Positions 45,313 through 52,430 of a DNA stretch of 52,430 nt are shown in pieces. The stretch is from Natronohydrobacter sp. GTDB lineage: Bacteria; Pseudomonadota; Alphaproteobacteria; Rhodobacterales; Rhodobacteraceae. How positions within the stretch are numbered: the first letter of the stretch is position 1; the number at the start of each line of letters is the position of its first letter. A program made the translations under genes and the position numbers. The stretch spans positions 1 through 52,430 of the forward strand of contig JAFIEM010000011.1 in NCBI GenBank assembly GCA_020832555.1, written 5' to 3'. The notes below the pieces were generated by a model. It was not told the DNA's origin, ran no database searches, and worked only from the letters and a program-made list of their open reading frames with translations.

Positions 45313-46500
45313 TCAAACCGCCTGTCCCGCGACCCATCCCGAAGACCAGGCCCACTGGAAATTATAACCGCCCAACCAACCGGTCACATCAACCGTTTCG
45401 CCGATGAAATACAGTCCCGGCACGTCACGCGCCTGCATGGTCCGGGCATCCAGCGCGCGGGTATCAACGCCCCCCAATGTGACCTCGGCGGTGCGATAGC
45501 CTTCGGACCCGACAGGCTTTACGCGCCAGGACCGGACGCTCTCGGCAAGTCGCTGGACCGATGATTTCGGCAAATCCGCCAGATTGCCCTGAACCTCCGC
45601 CCGCTCCACGACCTGCCGGGCAAGTTTCTCGGGCAGCCAGGTGCCCAGCGCAGCGGCAACGCCCTGCCGCCCGCGCACCTGTTTCTGCGCCATCAACTCT
45701 GCCGCCAGATCCACTCCCGGCGCAAGGTCAATCGCTAGCTCATCCCCTTCGCGCCAATAGCTCGAAATTTGCAGGATGGAGGGGCCGGACAACCCGCGAT
45801 GCGTGAAAAGAAGCCCCTCCTGAAAGGCCGCGCGCCCAGCGCGGACCACCGCCGGGACCGACACGCCCGCAAGCGCGCGCATCTCCTCCAGCGCGCTTGC
45901 CGTGAATGTCAGGGGCACCAGCGCAGGCCGGGTTTCGACCACGGGCAGGCCGAATTGTTCCGCAATCTGATAGCCGAACCCCGTGGCCCCCATCTTGGGG
46001 ATCGACTTGCCCCCTGTGGCCACAACCAGCGCCGGGGCGGTGAAAACACCAGCAGAGGTTTCGACCCGGTAGCCATTGTCGCGCACAACGGCCCTGATCT
46101 CGACCCCAAGCCGCAGATCGACCCCGGCCTGTGCCATATCCGCTGTCAGCATCGCGATGATTTCGCGCGCAGAGCCATCGCAGAAAAGCTGCCCCAATGT
46201 CTTTTCATGCCACCGGATTCCGGCGGCATCGACACGTGCGATGAAATCATGCTGCGTGTAGCGCGACAGCGCCGAGCGCGCGAAACGCGGATTTTGTGAC
46301 AGGAAACACTCCGGGCGGATATCGAGATTGGTGAAATTGCACCGCCCCCCGCCCGAGATACGGATCTTCTCGCCCGGTGCCTTTGCATGGTCCAGCAGAG
46401 CCACGCGCCGCCCGCGCCGCCCGGCCTCGATGGCGCAGAACATGCCGGCGGCACCCGCGCCCAGAATGATGACATCAAAATCCGGCATCACGTCGCGCAT
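45313..46500 (-). CDS. NAD(P)/FAD-dependent oxidoreductase, HI0933/BaiN family
   Basis: A 395-residue flavoprotein of the HI0933/YhiN/BaiN-like family, whose physiological substrate is mostly unknown. The FAD-binding motif is VIILGAGAAGMFCAIEAGRR. The family signature is KIRISGGGRCNFTN, with LVVATGGKSIPKMGATGFGY and the C-terminal GETVDVTGWLGGYNFQWAWS. ATG 46500 is preceded by GGCGGGAAC; ATG 46488 is the alternative. It lies between the Atm1-type exporter and ntrY on the same strand. Confidence 0.9.
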   Translation of the reverse strand: MRDVMPDFDVIILGAGAAGMFCAIEAGRRGRRVALLDHAKAPGEKIRISGGGRCNFTNLDIRPECFLSQNPRFARSALSRYTQHDFIARVDAAGIRWHEKTLGQLFCDGSAREIIAMLTADMAQAGVDLRLGVEIRAVVRDNGYRVETSAGVFTAPALVVATGGKSIPKMGATGFGYQIAEQFGLPVVETRPALVPLTFTASALEEMRALAGVSVPAVVRAGRAAFQEGLLFTHRGLSGPSILQISSYWREGDELAIDLAPGVDLAAELMAQKQVRGRQGVAAALGTWLPEKLARQVVERAEVQGNLADLPKSSVQRLAESVRSWRVKPVGSEGYRTAEVTLGGVDTRALDARTMQARDVPGLYFIGETVDVTGWLGGYNFQWAWSSGWVAGQAV

Positions 46501-46617
46501 GTTCCCGCCTGTGCCCCGCACAGGCACGCCTTGCCGCGCGCACCCCCAGCCCGCGCCCGCATCCCGGCGCAACCTCTGCCGGGGGTGCCAAAGGCAAGGC
46601 GTTCCCCTCCCGCAACC

Positions 46618-48444
46618 TCACTCCACATCAGAACTCTGCCGCGCCCACATGGCCGCATATTTGCCGCCCTGCGCCAGCAGCACCTCATGCGGTCCTTCCT
46701 CGACGATATGCCCGTCCTCCAGCACGATGATGCGGTCTGCATCGACCACCGTGGACAACCTGTGCGCAATCGTCAGCACCGTCCGCCCCTGCCCCATCGC
46801 GCGCAGACTGTCCTGAATACTCTGTTCCGTCTGCGTATCCAGCGCACTCGTCGCCTCGTCCAGCAGCAGGATCGGCGGGTTTTTCAAGAGCGTCCGCGCA
46901 ATCCCCACGCGCTGTTTCTCCCCGCCCGAGAGCTTCAACCCGCGCTCGCCCACAGCCGTCGCGTAGCCCTCGGGCAAGGACAGGATGAACTCGTGGATCC
47001 GCGCAGCCTTCGCCGCCGCCTCGATCTCGGCCTGCGTTGCCCCCTCGCGGCCATAGGCAATATTATAGGCAATCGTATCGTTGAACAGGACCGTATCCTG
47101 CGGCACGACACCAATCGCGGCATGCAGGCTCGATTGGCTCACGCCGCGCAAATCCTGCCCGTCAATGCGGATCGCACCCCCTGTCACATCATAGAAGCGA
47201 AAGAGCAGTCGCCCGATGGTCGATTTCCCGGACCCCGAGGGCCCGACAATCGCCACTGTCTCCCCACCGCGCACGCGCAGATCAATACCCTTGAGGATGG
47301 GCCGCGCCGCATCATAGCCGAATGTCACACCTTCAAACACAACCTCGCCCGCGCCCACCGACAATGCCTGCGCATCCGGCGCATCGCGTACATCCGGCGG
47401 CTGGTCCAGCAGATCGAACATCTCGGCCATATCCACCAGCGCCTGCCGGATCTCCCGATAGACAGTGCCAAGGAAGTTCAAAGGCATGGTGATCTGGATC
47501 ATATAGGCATTGACCATGACGAAATCGCCCACGGTCAGATCGCCCCGCTGCACCCCCATCGCGGCCATGACCATCACCACGACAAGCCCGGTCGTGATCA
47601 GAAGCGCCTGTCCGAAATTCAGAAAGGCCAGCGAATAGTTCGTCTTGACCGCCGCTTCCTCATAAGCCGCCATCGCGCTGTCATAGCGCCGCGACTCCAT
47701 CGCTTCTGCATTGAAATACTTGACGGTCTCGAAATTCAGCAGACTGTCGATCGCCTTCTGGTTCGCATCCGTGTCCTGCTGGTTCATGATGCGGCGCTGG
47801 GTCACGCGCCATTCCGTCACCCGAAACGTGAACCAGACATACAGGCTGATCGTCACCACGACTGTCGCCAGATACCAGATATCGAAGAGCCAGAAAAAGA
47901 TCACCGCAATCATCAGAAGCTGCAACAGCAGCGGAAAGATCGAGAACAGAAGGAAACGCAGCAGGAAATCCACGCCCTTGACGCCACGCTCGATGATCCG
48001 GCTCAGCCCCCCTGTCTTGCGCGTGATATGGTAGCGCAGGCTCAGGCGGTGGATATGGCCGAATGTTTCCAGCGCAAGCTGGCGCAGCGCGCGCTGGCCG
48101 ACGCGCGTGAACAGAACATTGCGCAATTCCTGAAAGCCGATCTCCATCAATCGCGCGACACCATAGGCCACAGTCAGCCCGACCGCGCCCAAAGCCAGCA
48201 GCCAGCCCGTTCCCTCGCCCGCCAGCGCATCAACCGCGCCCTTGTAGAAAAACGGGGTCGAGACCGCGATCAGCTTGGCCAGCACAAGCATGACCAGCGC
48301 GAGAACCACCCGCTGCCGCACCCACAGCTGCGCCGCTGGCCAGAGATAGGGCACCACCCGCCGGATGGTGCGCCACCCACTGGCACGTTCCTGAGTGGCT
48401 GTCGGAAGCGCTGCGGCAGGCGCGGTCGGGTTTGTGGCAGTCAT
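46618..48444 (-). CDS. Atm1-type ABC exporter (ATP-binding/permease fusion)
   Basis: Half-transporter of 608 residues that works as a homodimer in the inner membrane. Bacterial Atm1 proteins export glutathione-linked or metal-thiol compounds. The six-span membrane domain (residues ~45-330) contains SLLNFETVKYFNAEAMESRR, a hallmark of the Atm1/ABCB7 group, and YHITRKTGGLSRIIERG. The ATPase domain has Walker A GPSGSGKST, signature LSGGEKQR, Walker B ILLLDEATSALD and switch His in TIAHRLST. Substrate is inferred from the family only. Confidence 0.9.
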   Translation of the reverse strand: MTATNPTAPAAALPTATQERASGWRTIRRVVPYLWPAAQLWVRQRVVLALVMLVLAKLIAVSTPFFYKGAVDALAGEGTGWLLALGAVGLTVAYGVARLMEIGFQELRNVLFTRVGQRALRQLALETFGHIHRLSLRYHITRKTGGLSRIIERGVKGVDFLLRFLLFSIFPLLLQLLMIAVIFFWLFDIWYLATVVVTISLYVWFTFRVTEWRVTQRRIMNQQDTDANQKAIDSLLNFETVKYFNAEAMESRRYDSAMAAYEEAAVKTNYSLAFLNFGQALLITTGLVVVMVMAAMGVQRGDLTVGDFVMVNAYMIQITMPLNFLGTVYREIRQALVDMAEMFDLLDQPPDVRDAPDAQALSVGAGEVVFEGVTFGYDAARPILKGIDLRVRGGETVAIVGPSGSGKSTIGRLLFRFYDVTGGAIRIDGQDLRGVSQSSLHAAIGVVPQDTVLFNDTIAYNIAYGREGATQAEIEAAAKAARIHEFILSLPEGYATAVGERGLKLSGGEKQRVGIARTLLKNPPILLLDEATSALDTQTEQSIQDSLRAMGQGRTVLTIAHRLSTVVDADRIIVLEDGHIVEEGPHEVLLAQGGKYAAMWARQSSDVE

Positions 48445-48511
48445 GGCGGGCTTTCTTGCTTGCGTTCCCGCTATCTAGGACCGCGCCTGCGAAATGACCA
48501 GTGGGCCCGTG

Positions 48512-48838
48512 TCAGGTCTCGCCTGTGCCCGAGAGCTTCATCAGCACCAGCCCGCCCACGATCATCGCCGCCGCCATCACCCGCATGGGTGTCACCGCCT
48601 CGCCCAGCGCCATGATCCCCACGGTAAAGGCACCGACCGCCCCGATCCCGGTCCAGACTGTGTAAGCCGTGCCCAGTGGCAGGGTTTTCATGGCGATGGC
48701 CAGTAGCGCGAAACTGCCCAGCATCGACACCCCCATGATCACGGTCGGCACCATGCGCGTAAAGCCCATCGACTGCTTCATCGCGAAAGCCCAGACCACT
48801 TCAAGAACACCTGCGATTGCCAGATAAATCCAAGGCAT
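48512..48838 (-). CDS. gdx: Guanidinium exporter Gdx (SMR family, SugE type)
   Basis: Small multidrug resistance-family transporter of 108 residues with four spans. ATG 48838 gives MPWIYLAIAGVLEVVWAFAM with the essential Glu13. The segment LGTAYTVWTGIGAVGAF matches the SugE/Gdx subclass, not EmrE. Gdx proteins work as antiparallel dimers that exchange guanidinium for protons. AGGAGG lies before the ATG. The leader carries a guanidine-II riboswitch and its own promoter, which strongly supports guanidinium as the substrate. Confidence 0.95.
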   Translation of the reverse strand: MPWIYLAIAGVLEVVWAFAMKQSMGFTRMVPTVIMGVSMLGSFALLAIAMKTLPLGTAYTVWTGIGAVGAFTVGIMALGEAVTPMRVMAAAMIVGGLVLMKLSGTGET

Positions 48839-48854
48839 CTGATCCTCCTGTCGG

Positions 48855-48901
48855 ACCAGGTCGTCCTGGCAATGAAGGGAAAACGGCGAGGCCGTCCCCG
48901 C
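48855..48901 (-). promoter_or_regulatory. Guanidine-II (mini-ykkC) riboswitch
   Basis: On the minus strand two perfect hairpins with ACGR tetraloops follow one another: GCGGGG-ACGG-CCTCGC (48901-48886) and CCAGG-ACGA-CCTGG (48869-48856). This is the defining architecture of the guanidine-II aptamer. The AGGAGG ribosome binding site of gdx lies about a dozen bases past the second hairpin, consistent with translational control in which ligand-induced hairpin pairing frees the site (mechanism known for the class; not shown here). Confidence 0.88.
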
Positions 48902-48909
48902 GTGCTGAA

Positions 48910-48937
48910 AATATAGGCATGGCACAGGAAGCGTCAA
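48910..48937 (-). promoter_or_regulatory. Sigma-70 type promoter for gdx
   Basis: Minus strand TTGACG (48937-48932), 16-bp spacer, TATATT (48915-48910). Both hexamers are close to consensus. The predicted start of transcription (~48903) falls directly before the first riboswitch hairpin, leaving almost no unstructured leader. Confidence 0.7.
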
Positions 48938-48950
48938 GCATCCCACGGAA

Positions 48951-48992
48951 CTGCATTTTGATGGTTGCCTTCGGGCAACCATCGCAATGCAG
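48951..48992 (-). terminator. Hairpin after the LysM gene
   Basis: GATGGTTGCC-TTCG-GGCAACCATC, a 10-bp perfect stem, is extended by CTGCATT/AATGCAG beyond a 2x2 internal loop. It begins 8 bases after the LysM gene stop and isolates it from the gdx promoter. There is no U tract, so rho-independent activity is uncertain. Confidence 0.6.
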
Positions 48993-49000
48993 GGATATTC

Positions 49001-50236
49001 TCAGTTGGTTTCATCCGGCAGGATGAACACCTGCCCCGGATAAATCAGATCAGGGTTGCGAATCTGGTCCCTGTTGGCATCAAAAATCCGCATATAGCGC
49101 GTCCCGTCCCCGAAACGGTCCCGCGACATGCCCCAGAGCGTGTTGCCCGGCTGGACAATCAGCGCCTGTGGGCCAGCAGCCTCGCGCGCAATTTCGGGCG
49201 TCACGCGCTCGAAAGGGATTTCCGCACGCGATGTCACTTGCGCGGCCTCGTCCAACTCATCCACGCGCAGCCGGTAGACACCGCGTTCGATCCCGTCAAG
49301 CTGCGCCTGCCAGTTGCCATCGGGGGCGGCGCGTGCACGCAGGATCGGCTGATTGTCGATATAGATCTGGATATCGGCGGCCCCCGCCGCCGTGCGCCCG
49401 CTGACCGAGACTTCGCCACCCGCGTCATAGGTCACGGATTCAATGCTGACATTGCCGCTGCTCCCGCGATGGGGCAGACGCGCGACCTCTCCCAGCAACT
49501 GCACCGATCCATCCGGACGCATCAGCACGGCCAGTGGCGCCTGCGGATCAACCGCCTCTGCATCCCGCGCGGCAAGCTCTGCGACGCCCATAGGCTCGTC
49601 GCTTTCAACCTGATCCGGCGACCTGGCCTCCGCCATGACCTGCGGATGCGCCGGGGCCGCACTCGGCGCGAAAAGCGGCTCCACCTGGACCTCGCGCGCG
49701 CTGGCCTGCGCGACCATCGGACCGTCCAGCGGACCCGATGCAAGCATCTCGCTGCGCGGGGCCAGCATCAGCGTATCGACCGAACGCACCCTGTCACCAC
49801 TGGGCAGACGCACTTCCAGCTCCAGAACCCGCGGCATCGGCGCGGGCACGACCTCGAACATCAGCACGAACTCGCCCGCAGAGCTGCTGACCGTCTGGGC
49901 GACCGGTTCTTCATCAATCAGCGCCGCAACAGCGCTCGTGGCCGGGGCCTTACCCGCGATCAGCACATCGCCCAGATCGGTGAAGCGCACGAAATCGAAG
50001 CTGGGCGCAAGCTCCGCCTGCACCGGGGCCATGGCGATCTGCACCTCTGGCGCAGGTTCATCGCGCGGCAGGACCAGAGCGGGCGGCTCGGTGAGAGTCA
50101 GCTCGGGTCGGGGCAGATCGGGAGCAGGTGTATCGGACGGGAATACCACGACATAGGCCACGCTGGCCGCACCCGCGACAGCGACGGACCCGATTGCCCA
50201 TTGGGCAAGCACGTCTTTGGGCAGATATTTCAGCAT
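49001..50236 (-). CDS. LysM-domain envelope protein
   Basis: A 411-residue protein. ATG 50236, with GGAG 8 bases upstream, begins MLKYLPKDVLAQWAIGSVAV, followed by a single N-terminal membrane anchor at about residues 13-32. A long Pro/Ala/Glu-rich region and an Ig-like segment (DVLIAGKAPATSAVAALIDE, GNVSIESVTYDAGGEVSVSG) lead to a C-terminal LysM domain (LIVQPGNTLWGMSRDRFGDG, then NPDLIYPGQVFILP). LysM binds peptidoglycan glycan chains. An envelope-spanning scaffold role is inferred. Divergent from the LOG-family gene; CTAAC-N6-GTTAG at 50289-50304 lies between them. Confidence 0.85.
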   Translation of the reverse strand: MLKYLPKDVLAQWAIGSVAVAGAASVAYVVVFPSDTPAPDLPRPELTLTEPPALVLPRDEPAPEVQIAMAPVQAELAPSFDFVRFTDLGDVLIAGKAPATSAVAALIDEEPVAQTVSSSAGEFVLMFEVVPAPMPRVLELEVRLPSGDRVRSVDTLMLAPRSEMLASGPLDGPMVAQASAREVQVEPLFAPSAAPAHPQVMAEARSPDQVESDEPMGVAELAARDAEAVDPQAPLAVLMRPDGSVQLLGEVARLPHRGSSGNVSIESVTYDAGGEVSVSGRTAAGAADIQIYIDNQPILRARAAPDGNWQAQLDGIERGVYRLRVDELDEAAQVTSRAEIPFERVTPEIAREAAGPQALIVQPGNTLWGMSRDRFGDGTRYMRIFDANRDQIRNPDLIYPGQVFILPDETN

Positions 50237-50338
50237 CCCGGTTCTCCAGCGCGCGCCCGTGGCAGGCGCAATCGCGGCTTGCACGAGTCTAACAATCCCG
50301 TTAGCGCGTGGCAAAGCAAATTGAAATACGGTGTGGCA

Positions 50339-50908
50339 ATGTCGAAGCTTCGTCCCTCGATCTGTGTCTTTTGCGGCTCGCGCGCCGGCCTGTCACCCAC
50401 CTATGCGCAAGCCGCCCGTGATCTCGGGCAGATGATCGCCGCACGCGACTGGCGGCTGGTCTATGGCGCGGGCGATATCGGCATCATGGGCGAGGTCGCC
50501 CGCAGCGCACAGAATGCAGGCGCGCAGGTTTTCGGCGTCATCCCGACCCATCTGATGCAGCTTGAAGTCGGCAAGCGCGATCTGGGCACGCTGGTCGTGA
50601 CCGAGACGATGCATGAGCGCAAAAAGGTCATGTTCACCAATTCCGACGCCATCGTGGTGCTGCCCGGTGGGGCTGGCACGCTGGACGAGTTTTTCGAGGT
50701 GCTGACATGGCGGCAGATCGGGCTGCATGAAAAGCCGATCTTTCTGCTGAATACGGACGGGTTCTGGGATCCGCTGGTCGCGCTGGTCGATCATGTGATC
50801 GCGCAGGGCTTCGCGGCAGCGTCGCTGCGGGAGTTTTTCGTGGTGGTGGAGTCGGTTGGGGCGTTGGGGGCGGTGGTTGATCCATGTTGGACAAGTCGAA
50901 CAAAGTAA
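50339..50908 (+). CDS. LOG-family protein (TIGR00730 Rossmann fold)
   Basis: A 189-residue member of the LOG/lysine decarboxylase-like family; characterised members are cytokinin riboside 5'-monophosphate phosphoribohydrolases or nucleotide hydrolases. ICVFCGSRAGLSPTYAQAA, VYGAGDIGIMGEVA, MHERK at 91-95 and LPGGAGTLDEFFEVLTW at 108-124 are the family signatures. ATG 50339 has no strong ribosome binding site, but homology begins there. The DNA immediately after its stop becomes AT-rich, marking the start of the accessory right end. Confidence 0.9.
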   Translation: MSKLRPSICVFCGSRAGLSPTYAQAARDLGQMIAARDWRLVYGAGDIGIMGEVARSAQNAGAQVFGVIPTHLMQLEVGKRDLGTLVVTETMHERKKVMFTNSDAIVVLPGGAGTLDEFFEVLTWRQIGLHEKPIFLLNTDGFWDPLVALVDHVIAQGFAAASLREFFVVVESVGALGAVVDPCWTSRTK

Positions 50909-50952
50909 AATAATGTGATATAAAATATTGAAATATAATAGGAGTTTTATCC

Positions 50953-51726
50953 ATGAATTCTGCAGCTTCGGTCGCGCCCGTTTATGAAAGTTTTGCGGAT
51001 ATCTTCATACCAGCGCCATTGATGACGGCGCTTTTTACGATTTCGCTTGCGATAATCGTCGGAGCTATTCTTGGCGCGACACGTATTGGCCGCCTAGTTC
51101 TGCCCGAACTCAGTGGTCGGGATAGGTGGCAGTTTGGCATTAGTGCAGGCGCGGCTATGCTCGTGCTACTTGCGATAAGTTACAAAGGTATGTTCGAGAA
51201 TGGCGACTTGTTCTGGATTGCGGCGGAACAAAGAGCAACAGCAGAGGCCGAGGCATCAAGGGAAATGTCAAAGATCCTTTCGCAAGCATGTGGAGGTGCA
51301 GCGTCTGTCCCATTTTCAGAGCAGGACGTTACCTATTCTGGGCGCGGAGCAACTAATCCGACTCAAGCTTTCGCTTCGTACAGACTGGTCTCCAAGCACG
51401 GAAGTTGCAGTGAGAAATTTTCTATAGAATGGCGGGCGAAAGAAGGACATTACTTGCACGTCCTGCCGGGAAGCGATTTGCTGAAGGTAGACTTCGTCTC
51501 ACGAAATAATAAGCATGGCTTCTATCAGCGCCCACATGGCGTGCCGCTCGCAGATGGGCGTCAACCAGCGACGGGACATGCATTCAGCGCAATTTCCGTC
51601 AGTGGTTGGGCGGAAGCGAAACAACCATTCAAAAGACGAGAGTGCGGCGCCACCGTCACTATCTTGGCAGCACAACTCCCAATGGAATGCCTACACTACA
51701 CTAGGGCCTGTGGACAATCATCGTGA
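50953..51726 (+). CDS. Hypothetical two-TM protein, 3' end interrupted by IS
   Basis: A 257-residue protein with no recognised family. Two hydrophobic spans lie near residues 23-45 and 60-78, followed by a soluble domain with several cysteines. GGAG sits 8 bases before ATG. Codon use and GC are clearly lower than in neighbouring genes, and the spacer before it (50909-50950) is AT-rich, suggesting acquired DNA. The last eight or so codons lie inside the IS end that starts near 51704, so the native C-terminus is probably lost. Confidence 0.6.
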   Translation: MNSAASVAPVYESFADIFIPAPLMTALFTISLAIIVGAILGATRIGRLVLPELSGRDRWQFGISAGAAMLVLLAISYKGMFENGDLFWIAAEQRATAEAEASREMSKILSQACGGAASVPFSEQDVTYSGRGATNPTQAFASYRLVSKHGSCSEKFSIEWRAKEGHYLHVLPGSDLLKVDFVSRNNKHGFYQRPHGVPLADGRQPATGHAFSAISVSGWAEAKQPFKRRECGATVTILAAQLPMECLHYTRACGQSS

Positions 51727-52140
51727 TGCGATAAGGGCTGCGACGAGGAACCAGTTGGCAGTATAGCTGCAATCTGTCTTGTCATATCGCGTTGCTATGC
51801 CTCTGAATTCCTTGATCTTGGCAAAGTAGTTCTCGATCAAGTGCCGCCACTTGTAGGCGTCGGCATCATAGTCACGCTGCCGCTTGCGGTTTGCCTTTGG
51901 CGGAATGACTGCGGTTGCGCCCCGCGCGTCGAGTTCCTCCAGCAGCCAGTTTGTATCGAATGCCTTGTCCGCCAGAAGCGCTTTGATCGACACGCCGCGG
52001 ATCAAGGGTGCCACGCCCTTCATGTCATGGGCTTGGCCAGGCAGCAGCATGAAGCGCACCAGATTGCCAAGCGCGTCGACGAGGGCCACGATCTTGGTCG
52101 TCAATCCGCCGCGCGAGCGTCCGATGGCCTGAGCTTGAGT
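51718..52140 (-). CDS. IS5-family transposase, OrfB (DDE C-terminal part)
   Basis: Second reading frame of the transposase. It contains RGGLTTKIVALVDALGN, the second catalytic Asp in LLADKAFDTNWLLEEL and the catalytic Glu with Arg/Lys in RHLIENYFAKIKEFRGIATR. It ends 14 bases from the IS terminus. The coding frame is entered from OrfA by a -1 shift near an A4G5 run at 52141-52149; a stand-alone ATG exists at 52104. Confidence 0.88.
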   Translation of the reverse strand, partial: TQAQAIGRSRGGLTTKIVALVDALGNLVRFMLLPGQAHDMKGVAPLIRGVSIKALLADKAFDTNWLLEELDARGATAVIPPKANRKRQRDYDADAYKWRHLIENYFAKIKEFRGIATRYDKTDCSYTANWFLVAALIASR

Positions 52141-52430
52141 CCCCCTTTTGCGCCAGATGCCTTCTGGTGAACCTGAACGATGGTGCCATCGATGAGGGCA
52201 TATTCAAGGTCGGGATCATCATTCATCGCATTGAAAAGACGATCAAAAACACCGGCTTTGGCCCATCTGCGGAAGCGTCGAAACTGGCTGTTCCACTTCC
52301 CGAAACCAGACGGCAGGTCGCGCCAAGGCGACCCTGTCCGGACGCGCCAAAAGACTGCCTCCAGAAACAGGCGGTTATCTTTCGCCGTCGCCCCCGCATC
52401 GCTGGCCTTGCCCGGCAGATGCTCTTCAAG
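52101..52430 (-). CDS. IS5-family transposase, OrfA (N-terminal part, 5' end off window)
   Basis: First frame of the transposase, 109 visible residues with the DUF4096-type region: FLEAVFWRVRTGSPWRDLPS, FGKWNSQFRRFRRWAKAGVF, and the first catalytic Asp in YALIDGTIVQVHQKASGAKG. It then ends in a stop at 52101-52103 in its own frame. The overlap with OrfB and the A4G5 run support programmed -1 frameshifting. The start codon lies past the right edge. Confidence 0.85.
   Translation of the reverse strand, partial: LEEHLPGKASDAGATAKDNRLFLEAVFWRVRTGSPWRDLPSGFGKWNSQFRRFRRWAKAGVFDRLFNAMNDDPDLEYALIDGTIVQVHQKASGAKGGLKLRPSDARAAD

Larger units (their letters stand above)
51704..52430 (-). mobile_element. 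IS5-family (IS427-like) insertion sequence, cut by right edge
   Basis: The left terminus reads GGGCCTGTGGACAATCA from 51704 and is preceded by CTA, consistent with insertion at CTAG with TA duplication as in the IS427 group. It contains a two-frame DDE transposase on the minus strand. The other terminal repeat is outside the window, so length and target duplication cannot be confirmed. Confidence 0.85.

Noticed and set aside
43418..45367. A 649-codon open frame antisense to ntrY
   Set aside because: Shadow frame of ntrY with no ribosome binding site or recognisable domain.
46387..48615. A 742-codon open frame antisense to the Atm1-type exporter
   Set aside because: Composition is the mirror of a real high-GC gene (rich in His, Arg, Gln, Pro), with no domain. 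The opposite strand has all ABC motifs intact.
48965..50908. A 647-codon frame that would fuse antisense LysM sequence to the LOG-family protein
   Set aside because: Family homology begins at ATG 50339; upstream residues are the complement of the LysM gene.

Overview
The window is a contiguous piece of a high-GC alphaproteobacterial chromosome, most likely a Rhodobacteraceae/Paracoccaceae (Rhodobacter-Roseobacter) species. Reasons: a lone ctaD, the ntrY-ntrX-trkA-trkH-hfq-hflX and lpxC-bamD-recN gene orders, a tRNA-His of the alphaproteobacterial A73 type, gatCA, and strong third-position GC. Nearly all of it is chromosomal core or metabolic DNA. Only the last ~1.5 kb (50.9-52.4 kb) is accessory: a lower-GC orphan gene cut by an IS5-family element that runs off the right edge.

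Layout. 0-2.2 kb: start of a polyamine-type ABC uptake operon (ATPase, then a binding protein cut by the left edge). 2.5 kb: tRNA-Leu(GAG). 2.7-5.9 kb: lipB, ctaD (with a perfect FNR-type box upstream) and a DUF2244 membrane protein. 6-9.3 kb: AmpD-like amidase, an excalibur-like lipoprotein, gatA-gatC. 9.4-12.5 kb: CAP-domain protein and aminopeptidase N. 12.5-22.7 kb: a complete reductive pyrimidine degradation locus. It comprises an NMT1/THI5-type ABC transporter, dihydropyrimidinase, an N-carbamoyl-beta-alanine-type amidase, a RutR-like repressor with a RutR-like operator, and PreA/PreT dihydropyrimidine dehydrogenase. 22.8-26.2 kb: a sensory cassette of receiver, two-TM protein and sodium/solute-symporter histidine kinase. 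26.3-29.7 kb: a ScfR-type regulator divergent from accB-accC. 29.8-32.2 kb: dacB, nadD and tRNA-His(GTG). 32.3-36.6 kb: small conserved genes, recN, bamD, lpxC. 36.8-45.2 kb: the ntrYX/trkAH/hfq/hflX cluster on the minus strand. 45.3-50.9 kb: BaiN-like flavoprotein, Atm1-type exporter, a Gdx guanidinium exporter behind a guanidine-II riboswitch, a LysM protein and a LOG-family protein.

Functional links. The pyrimidine locus has everything needed to import a pyrimidine-like compound, reduce it (PreTA), open the ring (dihydropyrimidinase) and hydrolyse the N-carbamoyl product, with RutR at the divergent promoter. The gdx gene carries its own promoter, aptamer and ribosome binding site in about 100 bp. 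Three copies of one 3'-untranslated module, each placed just after a stop codon in the same orientation, follow the amidase, the pyrimidine-transporter ATPase and accC. The third large-scale signal is a 44-bp near-perfect palindrome between the sensor kinase and preT.

No CRISPR array, prophage or obvious defence island is visible. The most interesting items are the guanidine riboswitch unit, the repeated 3'-UTR module (one copy inside an operon), the preT palindrome and the symporter-kinase cassette.
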